This document shows, piece after piece, positions 34,537 through 41,664 of a stretch of DNA of 64,000 nucleotides. A model generated the notes under the pieces. The model made no database searches. It was not told the DNA's origin and saw only the letters and a program-made list of their open reading frames with translations. Position 1 is the stretch's first letter, and every line of letters begins with the position of its first letter. The stretch comes from Streptosporangium roseum DSM 43021 (GTDB taxonomy: Bacteria > Actinomycetota > Actinomycetes > Streptosporangiales > Streptosporangiaceae): positions 6,944,001 to 7,008,000 of the forward strand of contig NC_013595.1 in assembly GCF_000024865.1 (NCBI RefSeq). Direction: 5' to 3'. The position numbers and the translations under genes were made by a program.

Positions 34537-34613
34537 ATGCGGATACTCCTGAACTAGTAGGGGACAAGACGAACCGCCTTGTCCTGCATGAGTGAAGGGA
34601 AACCGGCTCGCTG

Positions 34614-36476
34614 TCAGCCGGAGATCACCAGCGGCAGCGCGATCGAGGTGCCGGCCAGGTCGACGGCAACCCTGGCCCCGGTGGCGGTTTCGCCCTCGCC
34701 GAGGACGGCCTGGTCCAGGTCGGCGTTGGTTCCGGTCAGCACCAGCCCCAGCCGGTGCCCCGCCTTGAACTCGTAGTCCTGCGGCAACATCTCCCAGGTG
34801 ATCTGGTACGGCCGGCCCGGGGCCAAAGGCGCCGGACGGCTCAGCGACCTGCGATTCTGCGCGTCGATGATGCCACGGGAGACCACCTGGAAGCCGGAGG
34901 TGATCGTGTTGTCCCCGGCCCTGAGGTAACAGCCGTCGTCGTCGGCCGTGCCCTCGCCGACGCAGTCGTGTCCGTCGATGAGCTTGAGACCCTGCCCCTG
35001 GGCGGGGTCGACGCCGTGGATGCGGGTGTCGGTGCCGTAGTCGACGAGCAGGACGCCCAGGTTGGCGGCGGGCTTGTCGAGCTTGACCTTGAGGCTTACC
35101 GTCGGCGTCCCGGACAACCTCGCCGCCCCCTTCAGCGGTGGCGTCAGGTAGGCCAGCCGGTTCGGGTTGGCGGTGGCGGGGTTCTCGGCCATCGCGAGTT
35201 CGGCCTGCTTGGTGTCGAGGAAGCTGCCGTCGCCCTTGGAGGGGCCGCGGAGCAGCGAGCCGTCCTGTCGCGGTCTCAGGGTCACCGTACGCGTCGGCGC
35301 CGGCCAGTCGGCCTGGGTGATCCAGCGGTCCGGGCCGAGCTGCACGTCGGCGCGCGGCCGGCGCATGATGTCGTTGGCCACGCCCATCAGCTCGTGGTCG
35401 AACCACTTGTGCAGGGTGTCGACCCACACGTCGCGCCGCGCCCAGAACGGGTCCAGGTGACCGTACTGCGTGACCTACACCTTGCGCTCGACGCGGCGGG
35501 GCAGCGCGGCCCACCACTGGGAGAACTGGTTGCCCATCACGTTGCGGTCGTGCATGCCCACCACCGGGAAGACGCTGGCGCGCACGTTGCGCGCACTCGA
35601 GATCGGCCCGTCGCGGTAGTCGAGCTCGTCCCAGTAGGCGTTGTAGTCGCCGGTGGTGTCGTCCGAGCCGGTGGTCATCCGCTGGTGCACCGCCGCGCAC
35701 TTCTCGGGCGGATCGGCGTCGACCCGCTTGGCCAGCCACGCCTGCCCGCCCTTGAAGTCCGTGAGGGTGCCGTTCGCCCGCCACATGTCGTACCAACTGC
35801 TCGGCGCGGCGAGCGGCACGATCGTTTCCAGCCCGGCCACCCCGGTGCCTGCCACCCCGATGGCCAACGCGCCCTCGTAGGAGTGACCGATCATGCCGGT
35901 GCGGCCGGTGGTCCAGGTGGCCTTCACCGGGTCGCCGTTGTCGTCGTAGGCGGGTGCGCGGCCGTTCAGCCAGTCGATGACCGCTTTGCCGCCGAGCACG
36001 TCGGACGGGCCGCCTCCGGTCGGGCAGCCTTCCGACAGCCGGGTGCCGACCATGTCGACCGACACGAACGCGTAGCCGCGGGGCACGAAGTAGTTGTCAT
36101 AGAACAGCGGAAACTTCGTCAGATTGCCGTTCGCATCGTATTTTTTGTGATCCAGCTGGAAGCCGACACCGGGGTTGTCGAAGTACGGGCTCTGATGCAT
36201 GATCACTGGGACCTTGAGCCCGGAGCCGGACTCCTTCGGCCGGATGACGTCCACCCGGACCAGGTCTTTCTTGCCGTCGCCGTCACTGTCGAGCGGCGAC
36301 TGCACCCGGACGTGCTCGCGGATGGCGTCGGTGTAGGAGAAGACGGGCTGGGTGAGTCCGCCGGAGACTTCGATCTTCGGCTCGGCGGAGGCGGCGGGAG
36401 CGCCTGCGACCGCGGTCACTGCCGCGAGGGGGAGTGCGGCGAGCGAGGCTCGCCATGGGTGGACAGACATGGACAT
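34614..36476 (-). pseudogene. secreted X-Pro dipeptidyl-peptidase (S15) with in-frame TAG
   Basis: Two same-frame halves (36476-35478 and 35474-34614) form a typical S15 peptidase of 620 codons if the TAG at 35475-35477 is read through. Signal peptide: SLAALPLAAVTAVAGAPAASA. Catalytic residues: S199 in IGHSYEGAL, D310 in VGMHDRNV, and H340 in QYGHLDPF. The stop is codon 334, just before the His, so the terminated product lacks the His and the C-terminal jelly-roll domain (DVQLGPDRWITQADWPAP...). Relatives usually have W here (KVW-x-x-Q-x-GHVDPF), so TGG to TAG is the simplest event. The start may be 36470 (AAGG 6 bp upstream). Sequencing error, a recent nonsense mutation or suppression are all possible. 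Confidence 0.8.
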
Positions 36477-36530
36477 CCTTGGTTGTTGTTCGTAGTCGGC
36501 CGGCTGTGGTCGCGCTGGGCGACCGGCTCG

Positions 36531-36938
36531 TCAGGCGGCGTCGAGAGCTGCGGTGATCTTGCGGGTCATCTCGGCCGCGGTCGGGCTGGGCTCGCCCCGG
36601 TGGGAGCGGGCCGCGGCGTCGACGGCGACCAGGACGGTGTGGCGGAACTCTCCGGCCACGGCCGGGTCCTGCTGGGTGAGCAGGGTCATGGAGGCGGTCA
36701 GGGCGGGCAGCACGTGGTCGGCCATCGCGGCCACCGTCTTGCCCTCCAGGTGGACGCCCGGCTTCTTCTCGGCGAGCACGTGCCCGACCGGCCCGGTCGC
36801 GCTGTACAGGGCGAGCGAGCCGGCGGTGGCGGCTTTGTGCGGCGAGCCGGCGGCGTCGGCGGACGCCAGCAGCGTGACGGCGCCGTAGGCGGCGGTGCGG
36901 AGGGTGATCTTGTCCTGGGTGGTGAGGGTGAGGGACAT
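36531..36938 (-). CDS. conserved protein of unknown function (135 aa)
   Basis: A 135-residue, mostly helical soluble protein: LTTQDKITLRTAAYGAVTLL, then GSPHKAATAGSLALYSATG and VAAMADHVLPALTASMTLLT, with a C-terminal PTAAEMTRKITAALDAA. I recall near-identical small proteins in other actinobacteria without assigned function. ATG 36938 is selected (AGGAG 10 bp upstream); the longer frame to 37037 lacks a good start. It lies just upstream of the broken S15 peptidase on the same strand, possibly in one transcript. Confidence 0.72.
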   Translation of the reverse strand: MSLTLTTQDKITLRTAAYGAVTLLASADAAGSPHKAATAGSLALYSATGPVGHVLAEKKPGVHLEGKTVAAMADHVLPALTASMTLLTQQDPAVAGEFRHTVLVAVDAAARSHRGEPSPTAAEMTRKITAALDAA

Positions 36939-37132
36939 GGTGGTGAGCTCCTGGGGATCAGTTGCGAAGTTCGATGGGTGACGATCGCTGGCCGCCTTGA
37001 GGCGGTACCGTCGCCGCTCTGACGCGGCCGCTGACACCAGCCGGCGCGCCTGTCAGTGCGCGGTGCGACGGGGACGGGCCGCTGCTCGGCCGCAGCAGCG
37101 GCGTGTGCTCCCGGCAGAGCCGGTGGGGTGGA

Positions 37133-37507
37133 TCAGGCGCCGCTCGGCGGGATCCATTCGGTCAGCTCGACGACGATGCCGTTGGGGTCGGTCAGGCGCA
37201 TCAGCCGCTCGCCCCACGGGCTGCGCCACAGCCGCGTGGTGACGGGCGCGCCCTCGGCGCTCAGGCGCGCGGACTCCTTGACCAGGTCGGTGACCGCGAA
37301 CGCCACCACCGGCTGGGCGATCCGCTCGGGCGGCCGTTCGAGGTCGCGCTGGTGCAGCATGATGTCGACGGCCGCGTCATCGCGGTTCAGCCAGACGAGA
37401 TCCGGCGTGTCGAGCATCTCGCGGAAACCGAGGTGGGTGGTGAAGAAGTGGCGGGACCTCGGCAGATCGTCGATGGTGAAGACGACTTTTGAGCCAACAA
37501 TGTTCAT
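37133..37507 (-). CDS. VOC-family protein (glyoxalase/bleomycin-resistance-like)
   Basis: 124 residues with the VOC fold: NIVGSKVVFTIDDLPRSRHF, FTTHLGFREMLDTPDLVWLN, AVDIMLHQRDLERP, and the second module QPVVAFAVTDLVKESARLSA with LMRLTDPNGIVVELTEWI, where the terminal Glu is at the metal-ligand position. Short size is typical for stand-alone VOC proteins. ATG at 37507 is chosen because the frame beyond it is the AT-rich upstream region. Function unknown. The upstream end lies 130 bp from a Tn3-type terminal repeat at 37640. Confidence 0.83.
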   Translation of the reverse strand: MNIVGSKVVFTIDDLPRSRHFFTTHLGFREMLDTPDLVWLNRDDAAVDIMLHQRDLERPPERIAQPVVAFAVTDLVKESARLSAEGAPVTTRLWRSPWGERLMRLTDPNGIVVELTEWIPPSGA

Positions 37508-37639
37508 GAATCTGCTCGTATGTGGTTGTATGCCACGTTTTCCCTCCCATGTGCTGATTCGTCCTGGATCAAGACTGCCGGTACGGCTCACTGTCGGCAA
37601 TGCGGGATCCCGCAACGCCGCGTTAACCACAGACTTAAC

Positions 37640-37690
37640 GGGGTTTTTGTAGCAAACGGCGGAAATCCAACAGATCTACGTCTGACCTGC
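37640..37690 (+). repeat. Tn3-type terminal inverted repeat, copy B
   Basis: GGGGTTTTTGTAGCAAACGG starts a stretch ending GTCTGACCTGCG, sharing the TAGCAA, GGAAAT/GAAATTTCCAAC and GTCTGACCTGCG blocks with copy A at 31400. It also precedes a Tn3 transposase start by about 90 bp. Confidence 0.6.
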
Positions 37691-37775
37691 GACTTCTCGC
37701 CTTCCACGCTTCTTATTGATCATCTCCGCTACGGCCCGTCACGACCTAGGTGATCTGTGGCGCGTGGAGTGGTTG

Positions 37776-37949
37776 ATGTCGCCGGGGTTGGTGCCGGATG
37801 AGCAGTTGGAGCGACTTCGGTCGCTCCCAGACATCGGGCGTGAGGAGTTGATCAAGTACTTCACGCTGACGTCGCGCGAGCACGCGTTCTTGGATGCGCC
37901 GGGTTGGGGACCGGAAGCGCGCTTGGGGCTGGCCGGACAACTGCGCTGA
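37776..37949 (+). pseudogene. second Tn3-family transposase N-terminal fragment
   Basis: 57 residues, PDEQLERLRSLPDIGREELI then KYFTLTSREHAFLDAPGWG, clearly related to but different from the DUF4158 fragment at 31546 (identity in EEQLERLRS..DI..EEL..YFT.TS). It breaks at GQLR with a stop at about 37949. The remaining 900 residues are absent. Together with its terminal repeat it is the left end of a second, independently truncated Tn3 element in the same orientation as the first. Confidence 0.75.
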
Positions 37950-38158
37950 TCGGCATCATCAAGGAGGCGATCCTGCGCACCGGCTGCCTGGTCGAGGCGA
38001 CCGAGGGCACCGGCACCGGCCACATGAGTGCCGAGGTGCTCGCACCGGTCACCCCTGCCGGTGATCAGCTGAAATGGGCCGCGGCTCTGCCCAAGGTGGC
38101 GCTGCACCTGATGACGTCCGGACCGCCCGACGCTTCCGGGTTCACCGTGTTGTTCGGC
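37940..38158 (+). pseudogene. unidentified C-terminal-like protein fragment
   Basis: Immediately after the Tn3 fragment, in another frame, the sequence reads LIGIIKEAILRTGCLVEATE then GTGTGHMSAEVLAPVTP, AAALPKVALHLMTSGPPDAS and GFTVLFGDQL before running into the antisense of the LysR gene. Codon structure is good but there is no start codon of its own and the end overlaps the LysR 3' end, so I read it as part of a gene cut by the Tn3 joint. Family not recognised. Confidence 0.4.
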
Positions 38159-38160
38159 GA

Positions 38161-39054
38161 TCAGCTCTGTTGCGCGAGTGGGCCGAGGTCGCGGGCGACC
38201 TCGGCCAGGGCCCGGATGAGCTCGTTCTCCGTCTCGCTGCGCCACACCAGCGCGTACGGCAGCGGCCCCATGTCGGTGACCGGCAGGTAGGTGATGTCCG
38301 GCCGTATCCAGTAGCGGGTCATGTGGGCGGGGAAGAGCACGACGATCTCGGCCATGCTGGCCAGGGTGATGGCGCCTTCGGTGTCCTGCACCAGCGGGCC
38401 ACGCTCGATCGTGCGGCCGCGGCGGGTCTCGCGTGGAATGGCGGCGTTGTACCAGTAGTCGGGCCGGGTGTCGGACTGCGGGTGCTGGAAGTCGGCGGCG
38501 ATCTCCAGGGAGACCGACGTGCGGCGGGTGAGCTCGTGGCCGGTGGAGACGGCCAGCACCCGGGGGTCGGCGAACAGGACCGGTCCCACAATGAGGTCGG
38601 GCTCGTCGATGGGCAGCCAGGCGATCAGGACGTCGATGTCCCCGCGGCGCAGCGTGGCGAAGGCGTCGCTGAACTGGATTTTCTGGATGCGTAGCTTCCA
38701 CTGCGGGTGCCGCAGGCGGAAGGCGTCCCAGTAGGGGCGTAGGTCGTAGGCGTTGGCGGGCAGCATGCCGACGCGCAGAACGCCGGTGATGCCCTGGCCG
38801 ACGAGCTGGGCGCGTTCCATGCTGTCCTTCAGCCCGGCGTAAAGAGGCCGGAGGTCGTCGCGCAGCTGCTGCCCGACCGGCGACAGCCGTACGGTGTGGC
38901 TGTTGCGCTCGAACAACGGCGCGCCGATCTGCCGCTCCTGCTTCTGAATCGCCTGGGAGATGCGGGCGGGTGATACGTGCAGCCGGGCGGCGGTGCGACC
39001 GAAGTGCAGTTCCTCGGCCAGGGTCAGGAAGATCTCGATGTCGCGCAGTTCCAT
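38161..39054 (-). CDS. LysR-family transcriptional regulator
   Basis: 297 residues. Winged HTH at the N-terminus: LRDIEIFLTLAEELHFGRTA, RLHVSPARISQAIQKQERQI and GAPLFERNSHTVRLSPVGQ. An effector-binding periplasmic-binding-like domain follows, with LRVGMLPANAYDLRPYW and DVLIAWLPIDEPDLIVGPVL. Intact with normal length. It has an ATG at 39054 and an AT-rich upstream region of about 170 bp. No divergent target gene is adjacent: the next gene is a same-strand TetR gene. LysR proteins of this sequence type in actinobacteria often control oxidoreductases. Confidence 0.93.
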   Translation of the reverse strand: MELRDIEIFLTLAEELHFGRTAARLHVSPARISQAIQKQERQIGAPLFERNSHTVRLSPVGQQLRDDLRPLYAGLKDSMERAQLVGQGITGVLRVGMLPANAYDLRPYWDAFRLRHPQWKLRIQKIQFSDAFATLRRGDIDVLIAWLPIDEPDLIVGPVLFADPRVLAVSTGHELTRRTSVSLEIAADFQHPQSDTRPDYWYNAAIPRETRRGRTIERGPLVQDTEGAITLASMAEIVVLFPAHMTRYWIRPDITYLPVTDMGPLPYALVWRSETENELIRALAEVARDLGPLAQQS

Positions 39055-39225
39055 GCCTGGCCTGCTCCGCCTACTCCCACTGAAGGTGATCTTTCAGGAT
39101 TCGTCGTTTTCCGGGTGTTCACCGTACTGGATTCTCGAAACACACAAATCAGAACATTCGCACCACAAGTGCAAATCGGCGTGGTGTCACAAGATGCCTC
39201 GGCGACCCATCTACGGGGTGGCCGC

Positions 39226-39801
39226 CTACGGGGCGGACGGGTTGCCGGTGTCGGCTAATACCGCGCGCGCGGTGGCGAGGATGTCTTCGGACAGCGGGCT
39301 GCCTGTGGTGGCGCGGGCGAGGACGAGGGCGCCGATCATGGTGCACAGCCGGGCGATGCCGTCCTGGTCTCCGGTGGCGAGCCAGGCGGCGGTGTCGCCG
39401 ACCTGCTCGGTGAAGACGCGGCGGGCCTCGGTGTCGCCGTGACCGCGGGCGATGTCGACGGCAAGCCCGGCGACAGGGCAGCCGTCCCCGGCGTTGTCGC
39501 GGTGCCCGGTTGAGAGGTAGGCATCGATGAACGCCTGCTGGGCGGCGTCATGGTCCCCGGCGTGCCGTTCGAGTGCGGTGGCGCGCAGGCGGGCGTTTTC
39601 ATCGAAGGCGTGCGCGGTCGCCTCGCCGATGAGCGCTTCCTTGGAGGCGAACTGCTTGTAGAACCCGCCGTGGGTCAGCCCGGCCGCTTTCATCAGGTCG
39701 GCGACGCTGACCTCGGTGCCCTGTTCGCGGAAGAGCCGGGACGCCGTGTCGACGACACGCTCGCGGTTCTGCTGCGCCTGCGCCTGTGATCTGCGACCCA
39801 T
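39226..39801 (-). CDS. TetR-family regulator of divergent SDR gene
   Basis: 191 residues. HTH: NRERVVDTASRLFREQGTEV, SVADLMKAAGLTHGGFYKQF, ASKEALIGEATAH. The C-terminal domain (TetR_C like AcrR/YxaF group) has GCPVAGLAVDIARG, as in regulators that control SDR or efflux genes. ATG 39801. A perfect palindrome at 39851-39872 lies in the 111-bp divergent promoter shared with the SDR gene at 39913, so autorepression and control of the SDR are likely (inference from layout). Confidence 0.92.
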   Translation of the reverse strand: MGRRSQAQAQQNRERVVDTASRLFREQGTEVSVADLMKAAGLTHGGFYKQFASKEALIGEATAHAFDENARLRATALERHAGDHDAAQQAFIDAYLSTGHRDNAGDGCPVAGLAVDIARGHGDTEARRVFTEQVGDTAAWLATGDQDGIARLCTMIGALVLARATTGSPLSEDILATARAVLADTGNPSAP

Positions 39802-39850
39802 TTGCTGCCCCTTGTTGGATGTTGGACATCATCTATCCTGTGCTCCTGCT

Positions 39851-39872
39851 ATAGATTATAGCCATAATCTAT
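39851..39872. promoter_or_regulatory. TetR operator, palindrome ATAGATTAT-N4-ATAATCTAT
   Basis: Perfect 9-bp arms (39851-39859 and 39864-39872) with a 4-bp AGCC spacer, AT-rich within high-GC surroundings, centred between the divergent TetR and SDR starts. It would cover the promoters of both. Confidence 0.8.
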
Positions 39873-39912
39873 TTCGAGGCCCAAGGCCGGGCCCACACCC
39901 AAGGAGGCAGAC

Positions 39913-40608
39913 ATGGAACTGAACGGCGCGATCGCGGTCATCACCGGCGCGAACCGGGGTCTGGGACGTCACCTGGCGACTCAGCTGCTGGAGCGCGGAG
40001 CATCGGTCTATGCGGCAGTACGCCGCCCTGACGAGCTGGACCTGCCAGGCACCACTCCGCTCCGGCTCGACGTCACCGACCACGAATCAATCCGGGCCGC
40101 CGCTCAGATCGCCACCAACGCGAACCTTCTGATCAACAACGCCGGGATCTCCACCGGCACGCCGCTGATCGCCGGCAACATCGACACGGTGCGCCGGGAA
40201 CTGGAGACGAACTTCTACGGCCCCCTTGCCGTCACACGGGCGTTCGCGCCGGTCATCGAGGCCAACGGCGGCGGCGCGATCCTGAACATCCTGTCGGTGA
40301 TCTCGTGGATGCACCCGGCACGGGCCGGGGCGTACGCGGCAGCCAAGGCCGCCGCATGGGCCCTGACCAACGCAGCCCGCGAGGAACTCCAGCCCCGAGG
40401 AATCAGCGTCTCGGCGCTCCACGTCGGCTTCATGGACACCGACATGACCGCCGGGATGCCCGGCGTCCCGAAGGCCGACCCCGCCGACGTCGCCGCCCAG
40501 GCACTCGACGGTCTCGCCGAGAGCCAGCCGGAAATCCTGGCCGACGATCTCACCCGCCAGGTCCGCCAGGGCCTGGCACAGGGCCCCGTTCCGGCTCGCC
40601 TCGCCTAA
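39913..40608 (+). CDS. SDR-family oxidoreductase
   Basis: 231 residues, NAD(P)-binding: AVITGANRGLGRHLATQLLE, NNAGIS at about 75, ILNILSVISWMHPARAG (the Ser), and YAAAKAAAWAL holding YxxxK. A short C-terminal part has HVGFMDTDMTAGMPG, the usual PG-to-HVGF region of C-terminally short SDRs. ATG 39913 follows AGGAGG. It is divergent from the TetR gene and shares the palindrome at 39851. Such pairs usually deal with an aldehyde/ketone or quinone signal; substrate not known. Confidence 0.93.
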   Translation: MELNGAIAVITGANRGLGRHLATQLLERGASVYAAVRRPDELDLPGTTPLRLDVTDHESIRAAAQIATNANLLINNAGISTGTPLIAGNIDTVRRELETNFYGPLAVTRAFAPVIEANGGGAILNILSVISWMHPARAGAYAAAKAAAWALTNAAREELQPRGISVSALHVGFMDTDMTAGMPGVPKADPADVAAQALDGLAESQPEILADDLTRQVRQGLAQGPVPARLA

Positions 40609-40734
40609 CCAACGGCGCGACCGCACCGACCAGAACAGATAGGAGTGTGCGTCATTAACCAGTCACAGATCCATCACCAGATGGCCCGAACGGGTCTGCG
40701 CCCCGTTGCCCGTAGGGCGCCAACACCGCCGGGC

Positions 40735-40857
40735 TCACGCCCAGGCGATCTGCCCGGAATAGGGCGCGTGCCGTCCACACCAGGCGCAGGAACGGCCCAG
40801 CAACTGCTCGTAGACGCGCACGTAGGCCGAGACGTCGGGCTCCGGCTCGGTGGGCAT
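40735..40857 (-). CDS. small CxxC protein or remnant (40 aa)
   Basis: Minus strand: MPTEPEPDVSAYVRVYEQLL then GRSCAWCGRHAPYSGQIAWA, stop. The AWC segment CAWC followed by GRHA looks like the first half of a zinc knuckle (CxxC), whose second half is missing, so it may be a 3'-truncated gene. ATG 40857; the ribosome-binding site is poor. Family not recognised. Confidence 0.35.
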   Translation of the reverse strand: MPTEPEPDVSAYVRVYEQLLGRSCAWCGRHAPYSGQIAWA

Positions 40858-40899
40858 CGCGACCCTTTTCGTCCCGGACGTATCGGGCACAGGGTGCCG

Positions 40900-40976
40900 G
40901 ATGCCTTAGCACTGTCCGTGAGCTTCTGTTTACGTTCCGCTACGCATTGTCATGAAATGACGATGCCTTAGCACTG
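40900..40976 (+). repeat. 15-bp direct repeat, 62 bp apart
   Basis: GATGCCTTAGCACTG occurs at 40900-40914 and 40962-40976. The second copy abuts the arm of an imperfect hairpin at 40945-40965. Possibly duplicated ends of an excised or decayed insertion element. Confidence 0.55.
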
Positions 40977-41164
40977 CTGGTTGATCTTGCTTCTGACTTG
41001 ATGCTGGTTGACGTACTGGTGATCTTCCTGTCTCGTTCTGCTGTTCTGTCTGGTCGTCTGCGCCTTCTCGGGTGTCTGCTCTGTTTCGTGTAGTTGTCGT
41101 GGTTGTCTTCTGCTGCTTGATCTTCTGTTGTTCTGCGGCGGCCAGCTCGGCTCGAACCAGTCCT

Positions 41165-41380
41165 CTACGCGCGCCAGTCCGCCGGCACGGGCGTCAGCCT
41201 CTCCTGCGCCACGGTCAGCGCGGTCGAGGTGACGTAGGCGCCGACGCTCGGTCCCTCGCGCTTGGCGGCCGCGCTCAGCGTGGTGAACTCTTCCTCGGCC
41301 AGGCGCAACGGTCCGACCCGGCGCGGCCGCGGCACCCCGTCGGCAGTACGCCGTCCTTCGCCTCGTCCTGGCATCGGCAA
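41165..41380 (-). pseudogene. mobilisation (MobC/ribbon-helix-helix-like) protein fragment
   Basis: 71 residues: an N-terminal basic tail then VGPLRLAEEEFTTLSAAAKR and EGPSVGAYVTSTALTVAQER. This 'R-L-x-E-E-E-F-x-x-L-x-x-A-A-x-x-x-G-x-S-x-x-A-Y' pattern is that of relaxosome accessory proteins on actinobacterial plasmids and ICEs. Such proteins are usually longer (110-150), and no relaxase follows; after A-L-T the frame ends at PVPADWRA. I take it as a truncated remnant of a conjugative element, consistent with the integrase fragment at 33050. Confidence 0.5.
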
Positions 41381-41591
41381 CCGCCCTTTCCGTGATGATC
41401 ACCCTCGATCACGATCCTGCCCGCGCCCTCTACGGAAAGCGCGGAATCGGCGTTGTTGGTCATGCGGTCCGGGCGATCGGACCGCACGACCGTTCCTTGT
41501 AAGGCGTTGCCACCCTGAGCGCGCGCATGGGGCCAGTTGTCGCTGGTCAGATCGCCCTGACCATAGGTCGTGGCGGTCCCTCGCTTGCGGT

Positions 41592-41620
41592 GCGGCCGGG
41601 GCTTGGTGAGTCCCGGCCGC
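41592..41620 (-). terminator. hairpin after beta-propeller gene
   Basis: GCGGCCGGG (41592-41600) pairs with CCCGGCCGC (41612-41620) over an 11-nt loop, 45 bp beyond the stop of the leftward gene ending at 41665. Confidence 0.65.
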
Positions 41621-41664
41621 TGTGCTGTGGTCGTTGGTGGGTCAGGTGGTCCGCTGGGGGTTGG

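Larger units (their letters stand above)
40609..41164. other. gene-poor stretch with short repeats
   Basis: Apart from the possible 40-residue ORF at 40735-40857, no gene is supported. The sequence 40900-41110 has lower GC than the neighbourhood, contains a 15-bp direct repeat and a CATTGTCAT/ATGACGATG stem (40945-40965), and looks like insertion-element debris. Confidence 0.45.

Noticed and set aside
33697..35796. Single 699-codon minus-strand frame covering SDR and beyond
   Set aside because: Only the part from 34536 down is the SDR; upstream it is out of phase with the S15 peptidase, whose correct frame shows the catalytic residues.
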